DNA of 28,496 nucleotides from Candidatus Moranbacteria bacterium GW2011_GWE1_49_15 (GCA_001003855.1 LCPX01000003.1:1-28496); one strand, 5' to 3'; positions 1 to 6,004 are shown, counted from the stretch's first letter. Notes: generated by a model not told the origin, from the sequence alone. Made by a program: numbers and translations.

Positions 1-33
1 AATTCCCGACGGACCACGATCCGCAACGGGAAG

Positions 34-62
34 AAGGCTCATCGTCAAACGTTGAGCCTTTT
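34..62 (+). terminator. Intrinsic terminator of an upstream unit
   Basis: An 8-bp perfect stem (AAGGCTCA at 34-41 with TGAGCCTT at 53-60) has an 11-base loop that can add three more pairs, and it runs into TTTT. It probably ends a transcript entering from the left. Bases 1-33 are too short to assign to a gene, and 63-115 is AT-rich with no gene visible. Confidence 0.7.
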
Positions 63-149
63 AAATTTCCTTGAATCTTTGATTTATGGATGATAAACTT
101 CAATTATTGAAAAAAGGGGCTGTAGTATACCGGTAGTACGCGTCCATGG

Positions 150-262
150 CCCTGAAGTAAAATTTTCGGGATATAGTATAGTGGTAGTACGCGAGCATGG
201 GGTGTTTGTAGCGGCGGTTCGATTCCGCCTATCCCGACAGAGACCGAAAATTTACTACAGGG
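150..262. repeat. Inverted repeat flanking the inner tRNA
   Basis: The arms at 150-169 and 244-262 are complementary apart from one A-A mismatch (155/257) and one bulged A (162), giving 18 base pairs. The 5' arm shares its last three bases (167-169) with the acceptor stem of the inner tRNA-Pro, so the two folds compete at that point. If transcribed, the arms would bring the two halves of the outer tRNA together with the inner tRNA at the tip. Confidence 0.8.
167..237 (+). tRNA. tRNA-Pro(GGG), inner
   Basis: This is a complete 71-base cloverleaf. Acceptor CGGGATA/TATCCCG has seven perfect pairs, including C1-G72 and A73, the bacterial proline identity elements. The D-arm is 176-190. The anticodon stem CGAGC/GTTTG encloses loop ATGGGGT, with anticodon GGG at 199-201 and G37. 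The variable loop is TAGC, and the T-arm GGCGG-TTCGATT-CCGCC is perfect. It would read CCC and CCU codons. CCA is not encoded and must be added. The gene lies wholly inside the anticodon loop of the outer tRNA-like gene. Confidence 0.92.
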
Positions 263-275
263 TAAAGGTGGATGC

Positions 276-312
276 CTGCCCCGTAGCGAGCTTTGCTCTG
301 CTACCGGGGTAG
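276..312 (+). other. Giant variable-arm hairpin of the outer tRNA
   Basis: Bases 276-291 pair with 295-312 as a roughly 16-bp helix with a TTT loop, two single-base bulges (299, 304) and one G-T pair. It lies exactly where the variable region falls, between the anticodon stem (ends 274) and the T-stem (starts 314). tRNA-Pro normally has a 4-5 base variable loop, and even class II tRNAs have shorter arms. It could be a second insertion or a processing signal. Confidence 0.65.
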
Positions 313-350
313 ACCGGGTTCGATTCCCGGCAGCCCGACAATATCTTTTT

Positions 351-1103
351 ATGAATGAACTATTGAAGCATCAAAAATATCTTTTTCTTTTAGCGCATCC
401 CGATGACGACGTATATTGTTGTGTTTTGGCAAGAAAGCTGGTTGATTTGGGGAAAGAAGTTTATTTTGTATATGCGACGAGCGGGGATTTGGGAGGAAAC
501 CCGCAGGAAAGAGAAAAGGAAGTCACAATTGCTGTGAAAAATATAGGAATTGTAAAGGAGCAGGTACATTTTTTGAGAATTTCTGAAGCTAGCTTGTTGG
601 ATAGGCTGTATGATGTTGTGAATTTAACATTGGAAATAGCAAGAAAAAATAACATTGATTGCATAGTAGGACAGGATTATGAGGGTGGACATGAAGGACA
701 TGATGCGGTAAGTTTTTGTGCGTCTGAGGCTATGAGGTTATCAGGAATGAAAAATCATTTTGTTTTTCCTGTTTATTATGGAAAGCCGGGAGAAAGAAAA
801 TGCGCCATGTTCAAACCTCAAAGAAAAGATTTTATAACCTTGGAATTTTCCGAGAAAGACAGGAATCTGAAAAAGGATATTCTTGGCGTATATGCGAGTC
901 AAAGGGAATCATTTGAAAAGATTCGTCAATCGGACGATGGATATTATCCAAGATTGTTTTCAAGGGAGGTTTACTTTAAAATAAATGACCCAATCGATTT
1001 TAATGAAAAACCGACAAATGAAGTCGGATATGAACACCACAGGAACGGATTCAAATTTGATGATTTTAAAAACGCAGTAGAGAAATATAGGAAGCTGATA
1101 TGA
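351..1103 (+). CDS. PIG-L (LmbE-like) family deacetylase
   Basis: A 250-residue protein with the PIG-L/LmbE N-terminal signature AHPDDD (15-20), in which His16 and Asp19 would bind zinc, and a second His-rich motif GGHEGHDA (112-119) where the family has its third zinc ligand. Family members remove N-acetyl groups from sugars or sugar-linked metabolites; the substrate cannot be read from sequence. It starts 12 bases after the outer tRNA with no Shine-Dalgarno, so it may be co-transcribed with it. Its stop overlaps the start of the HD-domain gene by four bases (ATGA), indicating translational coupling. The gene is noticeably AT-richer than its partner and the rest of the window, which may reflect transfer. 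Confidence 0.85.
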   Translation: MNELLKHQKYLFLLAHPDDDVYCCVLARKLVDLGKEVYFVYATSGDLGGNPQEREKEVTIAVKNIGIVKEQVHFLRISEASLLDRLYDVVNLTLEIARKNNIDCIVGQDYEGGHEGHDAVSFCASEAMRLSGMKNHFVFPVYYGKPGERKCAMFKPQRKDFITLEFSEKDRNLKKDILGVYASQRESFEKIRQSDDGYYPRLFSREVYFKINDPIDFNEKPTNEVGYEHHRNGFKFDDFKNAVEKYRKLI

Positions 1104-1660
1104 ATATAATCGAAAAAGTAAAAAATTTCGTGGAGCAGGAATGCAGGAAGCCGGAAAGCAAATATGGCTTCGAGCCTTTCGAGTTCCATTTCGTTCCGGT
1201 GGTGAAATACGCGGAGCGTCTTTGCGACGAGTTAGGAGGGGATAAAGAAACCATCTTGGTCGCGGCGTGGATTCATGACATCGGTTCGATAATATACGGA
1301 CGGGAAGACCACCATATCACCAGCGCTAAAGTTGCGGTGGAGAAATTGAACGGATTGGGATATCCGCCCGAAAAGACCGCCTTGGTGGAAAAATGCATTC
1401 TTAACCACAGGGGTTCGCAGGGAAAGGAGAGGGGAACTTTGGAGGAACAAATCGTGGCCGAAGCCGACGTTTTGGCGAACTTTGATGAAATTTCCGGCAT
1501 TTTCAAAGCCGCTTTCGTTTACGAGGGTCTTACCCAGGCGCAGGCCAGGGAATCAGTCCTTCAAAAACTCACTAACAAATTTAACCAGCTTCATTTCGAA
1601 AAATCCAAAGAAATCATCCGCCCGAAATTCGAGGCGGTGAAGATTCTTTTGGAAAAATAG
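1100..1660 (+). CDS. HD-domain phosphohydrolase
   Basis: A 186-residue single-domain protein with HD-superfamily metal-binding residues in order: His30, the His59-Asp60 pair in WIHDIG, His71/His72, His103 in LNHRG, and Asp123 in EADVLANFD. This matches the small stand-alone HD hydrolases (YedJ-like) that act on nucleotides or other phosphorylated small molecules. The exact substrate is unknown. It overlaps the PIG-L gene by four bases, so the two are made together. A bidirectional terminator follows at once. Confidence 0.88.
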   Translation: MNIIEKVKNFVEQECRKPESKYGFEPFEFHFVPVVKYAERLCDELGGDKETILVAAWIHDIGSIIYGREDHHITSAKVAVEKLNGLGYPPEKTALVEKCILNHRGSQGKERGTLEEQIVAEADVLANFDEISGIFKAAFVYEGLTQAQARESVLQKLTNKFNQLHFEKSKEIIRPKFEAVKILLEK

Positions 1661-1665
1661 AAAAT

Positions 1666-1698
1666 GAAAAGGGGTGCCCGGTTTCGGACGCCCCTTTC
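1666..1698. terminator. Bidirectional intrinsic terminator
   Basis: AAAGGGGTG pairs with CGCCCCTTT around a CCGGTTTCGG-type loop. The A and T runs on both sides let it serve the HD gene (plus) and the convergent 112-residue gene (minus), which ends four bases away. Confidence 0.8.
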
Positions 1699-1701
1699 GG
1701 T

Positions 1702-2040
1702 TTACGCGACTTTTTTAACGGGATGTCTTTGCGCTACCGCCAATTCGGAGATGATCCTTTTCGCCATCTCGAGCGCCACGGAGACGTCTTCCATGTAGCG
1801 CTTGGAATCGGTACGGTGCCTGGCTTTTTGGGAAAGTATTCCCATGACCTCGGTTTCAGCTTCCCTGAATGCCACCCGGAGATCTTTGCAGGTAAAACCC
1901 CTTAGTTTTTTGGCTACCGTATTTGAAAAGAGAATTATTTCTTCGGGAATTTTCCTTTCAAGGCAGGTTACATGCGCCGTTATTTCCAGTAATATCCTTT
2001 TGATATCGCTTTTGATGGGTTCGTTCTCCGATCCGTTCAT
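1702..2040 (-). CDS. Hypothetical small helical protein
   Basis: I do not recognise this 112-residue protein. It looks soluble and mostly helical, with many Glu, Lys and Arg residues, two cysteines, and a basic tail ending HPVKKVA. There is no signal peptide or membrane segment. The start at 2040 is chosen because AGGAGG (2049-2054 on the minus strand) sits eight bases upstream. An in-frame ATG at 2109 would add 23 residues but lacks such a site and falls inside a perfect inverted repeat. It is convergent with the HD gene and divergent from the transglutaminase-like gene. Confidence 0.65.
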   Translation of the reverse strand: MNGSENEPIKSDIKRILLEITAHVTCLERKIPEEIILFSNTVAKKLRGFTCKDLRVAFREAETEVMGILSQKARHRTDSKRYMEDVSVALEMAKRIISELAVAQRHPVKKVA

Positions 2041-2095
2041 GATCGTCTCCTCCTGGCACTTTTCCTTGCCGTTGTGGTATATTTGACTCAGAGGG

Positions 2096-2113
2096 CCGTT
2101 TGGTTCCAAACGG
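2096..2113. repeat. Perfect 18-base inverted repeat
   Basis: CCGTTTGG and CCAAACGG are separated by TT, about 55 bases upstream of the minus-strand gene that starts at 2040 and 65 bases upstream of the plus-strand gene that starts at 2179. There is no T-run, so it is not a normal terminator. It could be an operator for either gene or an mRNA leader hairpin. Confidence 0.5.
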
Positions 2114-2136
2114 AGCCTTCAAAATAATACAATAAC

Positions 2137-2175
2137 CGCCGCGTAATACTTGCTACGCATGGCGTTTGAATTTTT
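2137..2175 (+). promoter_or_regulatory. Terminator-like hairpin before the transglutaminase-like gene
   Basis: CGCC-GCGTA (2137-2145) pairs with TACGC (2154-2158) and GGCG (2161-2164), with AT bulged. It is followed by TTTGAATTTTTTTT directly before the ATG at 2179. Placed in the leader, it could stop read-through transcription or act as an attenuator. No convincing promoter is visible beside it. Confidence 0.4.
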
Positions 2176-2178
2176 TTT

Positions 2179-3393
2179 ATGGCGAGAACCTGGACTGAGA
2201 AAACATTTTTCATGCTTTTGAAATTGGCGGCTGTTTTGGCGGTAGTTTTTGCCGGCTTTCATTTCAAAGATGCGAAGATAGGATACGTTTCCCCAGAGAA
2301 AATAGGGGAGGTGACGTCCGAGCTCGGCAAGCAGATAATCGAGACCAGGGAGAACCTTGAAAATAAATTCCCCCAACAAGAAGGTGCCGTCTCCAAGACA
2401 TACCAATGGAAATACGCAGGGAAAAATTATGCGGTTTCGCAAACGCTATATTCCTCCGTCTATGAGTTCTATAGGTCGCAACCCAAGACGTACACCTATT
2501 TCAACGAACTGCCGGAAAATTGGGAAGAGGAATATTACGGCATGTTCGTGGCAGGCAGCGAGAAGGACGCTTTCATAGCCGAACTTTTGGATTCGATCGT
2601 GGTGCAAGGCAGGAAAAACAAGCTTACCGAGGATCAATTGGTGGAATTAATCCTTGCTTTCGTGCAGTCGATTCCTTATGACGACCAAAAGGCCGCGAAC
2701 ATACTTTCGCGCACCGGAAGCGAGACCATGGATTATCCATATGAAGTTCTTTTTGAAAACAGCGGAGTATGTTCGGATAAGAGTTTTTTGGCGACGGTGC
2801 TTTTCCATGAATTCGGTTACGGGACGGCGATTTTCGTTTTCGAGAATGAGAACCATATGGCCATCGGCATCCAATGTCCGAAGGAATATTCCGATTATGG
2901 CAGCGGATACTGTTTCGCGGAAACGACCAGCGTCGGCAACAAGATCGGAATCGTTCCGGACCTTAGGGCTAACGTCGGAAGCGCCGTCGGGGCGGAGCAG
3001 ATCGCCTATTTCGATGAAGGAGCGAGCCAGCCTCCTTCCGCGACCAAGCTTACGGAAGTGAAAATTTTTCAAAAGACCGAAGGGAAAGAATATCGCGGAA
3101 TCATCCAGACCGTCAGGACAAACAATGAGATCGCGACGCTGAAGAGCGAATTGGCCGTCTTGACCGCGGAGCTCAAGGGTCTCAAATCGGAAATAGACGA
3201 GGATGAAGAATATCTGGCCAGTAAGAAGAAGTCGTTGGAAAAATATCTCAAAAACGGCGAGATAGACAAATACAACAAGGAGGCCAAGAAATATAACGAA
3301 GCGCTTTCCGATTATGAAGACGAGATAAAATCCTACAATAAGAAAGTGAACAGTTTCAATGAGAAGGTTCAGGCGTGTGGTACAATTACATAA
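2179..3393 (+). CDS. Membrane-anchored transglutaminase-like protein with coiled-coil tail
   Basis: A 404-residue protein. Residues 10-29 form one N-terminal membrane or signal segment. The middle resembles the transglutaminase-like (papain-fold) superfamily: Cys198 in ENSGVCSDKS, His226 in ENHMAIGI and Glu248 in CFAETTS are spaced as a Cys-His-acid triad. Such proteins may be cysteine proteases, peptide cross-linkers or inactive scaffolds. Residues from about 307 to 397 are charged heptad-like sequence (repeated Glu, Lys, Leu and Tyr-Asn), probably a coiled coil. A likely arrangement is an anchored enzyme outside the membrane, but its target is unknown. It has no SD and stands apart from its neighbours. 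Confidence 0.72.
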   Translation: MARTWTEKTFFMLLKLAAVLAVVFAGFHFKDAKIGYVSPEKIGEVTSELGKQIIETRENLENKFPQQEGAVSKTYQWKYAGKNYAVSQTLYSSVYEFYRSQPKTYTYFNELPENWEEEYYGMFVAGSEKDAFIAELLDSIVVQGRKNKLTEDQLVELILAFVQSIPYDDQKAANILSRTGSETMDYPYEVLFENSGVCSDKSFLATVLFHEFGYGTAIFVFENENHMAIGIQCPKEYSDYGSGYCFAETTSVGNKIGIVPDLRANVGSAVGAEQIAYFDEGASQPPSATKLTEVKIFQKTEGKEYRGIIQTVRTNNEIATLKSELAVLTAELKGLKSEIDEDEEYLASKKKSLEKYLKNGEIDKYNKEAKKYNEALSDYEDEIKSYNKKVNSFNEKVQACGTIT

Positions 3394-3537
3394 AGGAGTT
3401 TGTATTTAGTGTGGGAGTTTTTAATTTTTAATTATGAATTTCGAATTTCGATTGAATTTCTAATGTTTCAAAATTGAATGATTAAAACATTCAGATTTGA
3501 TTCAAAATTCAAAATTGGAAATTCAGAATTTTGCAAT
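3394..3537. other. AT-rich intergenic spacer with degenerate repeats
   Basis: This spacer is made of short repeated words (variants of AATTTC, AAAATTC and GAATTT) in both orientations, with a small hairpin TGAATG/CATTCA at 3475-3493. I see no gene or clear promoter. Confidence 0.5.
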
Positions 3538-4158
3538 ATGGCACGAAAATTATTTTTGGATATCGAAACGATTCCGGCGGGAGAGGAGAGTTTGGAAAAA
3601 TTGAAAATCCTTTATGATAAAAAAGGGAAAGAGGGGGAATCTTTCGAGGATTTCGTGGCCAAGACATCTTTCGACGGGACGTTCGGCAGGATCCTTTGCA
3701 TAGGTTACGCGGTCGATGACCAGGCTTCGGACGTTTTTTACAATGAGGACAACGAAAGGAAGACACTCGAGGATTTTTGGGCGCTGGCCAGGACTTGCGG
3801 TCTTTTCGTGGGTCACAATGTGATGGATTTCGATTTGCGCTTCATCTATCAGCGCTCGATGGTATTGGGGGTGAGGCCTTCGGTCGACCTCAATTTCGCC
3901 AGGTATCGCAACTTTCCGATTTTCGACACGATGAGGGAGTGGACCAAATGGTCCATGGGGAACGTCGGACTCGAGGCCTTGGCGTTCGCGCTCGATATAC
4001 CGTCGCCGAAGGGGGAAGGGATCGACGGTTCGCAAGTCTACGCCTTCTATAAGAATGGAAAAATAAAGGATATTTTGGAATATTGCAAAAGGGACGTGGA
4101 CACGACCCGGGAGGTTTACAAGAAGATGACTTTCCAAAATCAGCCTACGTTATTTTAA
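3538..4158 (+). CDS. Predicted 3'-5' exonuclease, DEDDy type (PolB-exonuclease-like)
   Basis: A 206-residue protein with the three exonuclease motifs of the DnaQ/PolB superfamily: Exo I FLDIETIP (Asp8, Glu10), Exo II GHNVMDFDL (Asp97 or Asp99) and Exo III YCKRD (Tyr182, Asp186), the Tyr-x3-Asp form that defines DEDDy enzymes. It is a stand-alone domain with no polymerase, probably trimming DNA or RNA 3' ends in repair or turnover. I chose the ATG at 3538; an upstream in-frame ATG at 3478 would add 20 residues of low-complexity AT-rich sequence that does not belong to the domain. There is no SD at either start. Confidence 0.88.
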   Translation: MARKLFLDIETIPAGEESLEKLKILYDKKGKEGESFEDFVAKTSFDGTFGRILCIGYAVDDQASDVFYNEDNERKTLEDFWALARTCGLFVGHNVMDFDLRFIYQRSMVLGVRPSVDLNFARYRNFPIFDTMREWTKWSMGNVGLEALAFALDIPSPKGEGIDGSQVYAFYKNGKIKDILEYCKRDVDTTREVYKKMTFQNQPTLF

Positions 4159-4172
4159 TTTAAGCGCAATAT

Positions 4173-4454
4173 ATGGATGGAAAAATAAAGCGTATCGGCA
4201 AGGGCGTCAATGAGCTCAATATGGAAATAAAAAAGAAGGTCGCGGGCTATATAACCGCCGGCTTCGGAGTGGTCGCCGGGCTCGCTTGGAACGACGCGAT
4301 CAGGACTTTCATTGAGAAATATTTCCCGCAAAACGGGAGCACTATCGTCGCGAAATTCGTTTACGCTCTTTTCATAACACTGGTGCTTGTCATCGTTTCC
4401 GTTTATCTGGTCAGGCTATTGAACGTTTCAGGGAAAGGTGCGGAGCGGGAATAG
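4173..4454 (+). CDS. Small two-helix membrane protein, DUF5654-like
   Basis: A 93-residue protein with a charged N-terminus and two predicted membrane segments: about 26-42 (ITAGFGVVAGLAWNDA) and 62-84. The glycine-rich first helix ending GLAWNDAI is the feature that recalls DUF5654, a family of unknown function common in Patescibacteria and archaea. Recognition is from memory of that motif. It starts 14 bases after the exonuclease stop, so they may be co-transcribed, and a strong terminator follows. Confidence 0.7.
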   Translation: MDGKIKRIGKGVNELNMEIKKKVAGYITAGFGVVAGLAWNDAIRTFIEKYFPQNGSTIVAKFVYALFITLVLVIVSVYLVRLLNVSGKGAERE

Positions 4455-4478
4455 GTTTTTCGAAGGATATGCAATTTC

Positions 4479-4505
4479 AAAAAACCCCGACAAGTCGGGG
4501 TTTTT
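4479..4505 (+). terminator. Intrinsic terminator
   Basis: AAAAAACCCCGA pairs perfectly with TCGGGGTTTTT around loop CAAG. The symmetric A/T ends mean it could work in both directions. It closes the exonuclease/DUF5654-like unit. Confidence 0.9.
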
Positions 4506-4534
4506 GATATAAACACGGAGAATATCTGTACTAT
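4504..4534 (+). promoter_or_regulatory. Possible promoter of the DUF378-like gene
   Basis: TTGATA (4504-4509) and TACTAT (4529-4534) are separated by 19 bases, longer than ideal. It lies just after the terminator and upstream of the DUF378-like gene. Confidence 0.35.
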
Positions 4535-4584
4535 TGGACATAAATAATTAAGCACGAAATTATGCGGCAAGGAGGTGGAGCGAC

Positions 4585-4791
4585 ATGAAAAATCTTAACG
4601 TGTTCGACTGGATCGGTCTGATCCTGGTCGTTATCGGCGGAATCAATTGGGGGCTCATCGGGTTATTGAATTTCGATCTGGTATCGACTATTTTCGGCGA
4701 TATGACTTTGGCCACCAGGATAATTTACGGGTCGGTAGGAGTCTCGGCTCTCTATCTGCTTTTCATGCTCGGGAATTTTTCAAAGAAATGA
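4585..4791 (+). CDS. DUF378-like membrane protein
   Basis: A 68-residue protein with two hydrophobic helices (about 8-28 and 43-62) and the motif GGINWGLIGLLNFDLV, which matches the DUF378 (YuzA-like) family of unknown function. A strong GGAGGTG at 4571-4577 sits seven bases before the ATG, unlike the nearby ribosomal-protein genes. It is monocistronic, between a terminator upstream and the convergent rpmB unit downstream. Confidence 0.85.
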   Translation: MKNLNVFDWIGLILVVIGGINWGLIGLLNFDLVSTIFGDMTLATRIIYGSVGVSALYLLFMLGNFSKK

Positions 4792-4800
4792 ACGGGAATG

Positions 4801-4829
4801 AAAAAAGCTCCCCTTGGGGGAACTCTTTT
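4801..4829 (-). terminator. Terminator of rpmB
   Basis: On the minus strand AGTTCCCC and GGGGAGCT pair with one mismatch around a three-base loop and run into six T residues. On the plus strand a shorter T-run (4826-4829) could also help end the DUF378-like transcript. Confidence 0.8.
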
Positions 4830-4847
4830 CCTTCTATTTGGCGGGAT

Positions 4848-5021
4848 TTATTTGGATTCGGTCTTCATGCACTTGGTGCAGATTTTCACCTTTTTCCCGT
4901 CGGTCTTTTTTGTCTGAAGATTTATTTGGAATTTCCTTCTGGACGCTATATTGGAATGGCTCCTGGAATTACCGGTGGCCGTCCCTCTTCCGCATACCTC
5001 GCATACTCTGCTCATATTCAT
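4848..5021 (-). CDS. rpmB: Ribosomal protein L28
   Basis: A 57-residue reading frame on the minus strand that is easily missed because it is so short. It carries the L28 signature: CEVCGRGTATGNSRSHSN near the N-terminus, then a basic stretch with a central NLQ, then ICTKCMKT. Cys7/Cys10 and Cys48/Cys51 form two CxxC pairs, so this is the zinc-binding form. L28 sits in the large subunit. Two in-frame ATGs are possible, 5021 or 5015; AAGGG lies five bases before the first, and family alignment (MSRVC) favours the second. It has its own promoter and terminator and stands outside the main ribosomal block. Confidence 0.93.
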   Translation of the reverse strand: MNMSRVCEVCGRGTATGNSRSHSNIASRRKFQINLQTKKTDGKKVKICTKCMKTESK

Positions 5022-5104
5022 GAAGCCCTTATCCCGCAGCTTGAAACATCAAAGGTTTCAGGTTATGGGTTCCGGGTTTTTGGGTTTGATTTATTACAGG
5101 TTTC

Positions 5105-5133
5105 ATATTATCATAAGAAATGAATTTTGGCAA
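5105..5133 (-). promoter_or_regulatory. Promoter of rpmB
   Basis: On the minus strand, TTGCCA (5128-5133) is followed after exactly 17 bases by TAATAT (5105-5110). The leader to the rpmB start is about 80 bases and holds a hairpin TGAAAC/GTTTCA (about 5041-5060) that could serve autoregulation. Confidence 0.72.
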
Positions 5134-5173
5134 GGGATAATAACCATAACGCATAAAACATGAGGCATGGCAC

Positions 5174-5944
5174 ATGAAGAACGCGCTTGTCGGACCGTTC
5201 GGCCGCAAGCATAAGTGTCCCATGACCGATGATCCGAAATCCATGCTCAATGAAATCGTGCTCATAGTTTTCTATTTCGTAATACTGCTGTATTCGATCA
5301 TAATCCACGAAGTCGCGCACGGCTGGGTGGCATTGAGACTGGGGGACCTTACCGCCAAGTATGCTGACAGGCTCAATCTCAATCCGATCAAGCATATCGA
5401 TCCATGGGGTTCCGTGGCAATCCCTCTTTTTATGCTCGTCCTGACCGGATTCCAGTTCGCTTTCGGCTGGGCCAAGCCGGTGCCATATAACCCGTATAAT
5501 CTCAAAAATCAGAAATGGGGCCCGGCACTCGTCGCTTTCGGGGGTCCGGGATCCAATATCGCCATAGCGCTGATCGCCGCGATTATGGGCAACCTCGTGG
5601 GGATACCCGATGCCCTCAAAGTGAGCATCATCGGTTCCGTCAGGATGGCGGACTGGTCGGGTTTGGCCGAGGTGATTTCCGGCTCTTTGGGCGCCATAGT
5701 TTTCGTAATCCTGGCCATGGTCATATTTTGGAACGTGATATTGGCTTTTTTCAATCTGATCCCCATCCCTCCGCTGGACGGTTCGAAGCTGCTTTTCTCG
5801 GTGTTCCCTATAAAAACCGAGACCATGATATTGTTGGAGCAATTCGGCTTCATGCTGCTGCTCTTCGTCATCTTTTTCTTGGCCGTCCCGTTGGGAATTT
5901 TCCTAAACATCATGTTGAACCTGTTTTACGGCATGACTCTCTAG
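5174..5944 (+). CDS. Site-2 protease family intramembrane zinc metalloprotease (M50B)
   Basis: A 256-residue polytopic membrane protein. HEVAHG (His45, Glu46, His49) is the HExxH zinc site, and NLIPIPPLDG (194-203) holds the second-domain aspartate ligand Asp202. The conserved FGWAKPVP (97-104) and GGPGSN motifs fit the short, PDZ-less group III site-2 proteases (YwhC-like). These cut membrane-embedded substrates; the substrate here is unknown. The start at 5174 has GAGG eight bases upstream; ATGs at 5222 or 5243 would remove a non-membrane leader of about 20 residues and are also plausible. It stands alone just before the str promoter. Confidence 0.93.
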   Translation: MKNALVGPFGRKHKCPMTDDPKSMLNEIVLIVFYFVILLYSIIIHEVAHGWVALRLGDLTAKYADRLNLNPIKHIDPWGSVAIPLFMLVLTGFQFAFGWAKPVPYNPYNLKNQKWGPALVAFGGPGSNIAIALIAAIMGNLVGIPDALKVSIIGSVRMADWSGLAEVISGSLGAIVFVILAMVIFWNVILAFFNLIPIPPLDGSKLLFSVFPIKTETMILLEQFGFMLLLFVIFFLAVPLGIFLNIMLNLFYGMTL

Positions 5945-5975
5945 GGCAGGTCCTTGCCATTGGCGATCGGGAATG

Positions 5976-6004
5976 TTGACAGTTTTTGGAAAGTTGTGTA
6001 CTAT
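5976..6004 (+). promoter_or_regulatory. sigma70-type promoter of the str operon
   Basis: A consensus TTGACA (5976-5981), 17-base spacer and TACTAT (5999-6004) put the transcript start near 6011, about 90 bases before rpsL. TGTAC (5997-6001) and GTACA (6014-6018) form a small inverted repeat around the -10 box and could be a regulatory site. It is one of the best promoter matches in the window, as expected for highly expressed translation genes. Confidence 0.88.

Larger units (their letters stand above)
116..338 (+). tRNA. Interrupted tRNA-Pro-like gene (outer)
   Basis: Both ends fold as a tRNA. Acceptor 116-122 pairs with 331-337 at six positions; the first pair is a G-G mismatch. The D-arm is 125-139, anticodon stem CGTCC (141-145) pairs with GGATG (270-274), the T-arm is 314-330 and the discriminator is A338. 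Between bases 149 and 267 of the anticodon loop lie 117 extra bases containing a whole second tRNA. Removing 150-266 would give loop ATGGGGT, identical to the inner tRNA-Pro(GGG). The 5' half matches the inner tRNA at 23 of 27 bases over the D-arm and anticodon region. The variable region is a very long hairpin (276-312). No CCA is encoded. The insert is too short for an ordinary group I intron. It could be a spliced tRNA, a decayed copy or a tRNA-like regulatory RNA; I cannot tell which. Confidence 0.5.

Noticed and set aside
1..17. The window may begin with the 3' end of another tRNA (a T-stem/acceptor-like CCCGA-CGGACCA).
   Set aside because: Only the last 17 bases would be visible, the discriminator base would be an unusual C, and the 5' half is outside the window.
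1..91. Open reading frames entering from the left edge.
   Set aside because: Two or three frames are open for a short distance and none has a recognisable protein motif. A terminator starts at 34.
150..266. The insert as a group I or group II intron.
   Set aside because: 117 bases are too few, and the space is filled by a tRNA and its flanking repeat, with no sign of P3-P8 core elements.
116..338. The outer tRNA-like structure as a tmRNA.
   Set aside because: It begins with GGGGCTG as tmRNA often does, but it has a normal D-arm and no tag-peptide frame or pseudoknots, and is far too short.
1723..1905. Small plus-strand frames over the 112-residue minus-strand gene.
   Set aside because: They have no SD or homology-like motifs and overlap a minus-strand gene with a good SD and terminator.
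4647..5163. Plus-strand frames across the DUF378-like and rpmB region.
   Set aside because: They are shadow frames; the minus-strand frame encodes L28 with its own promoter and terminator.
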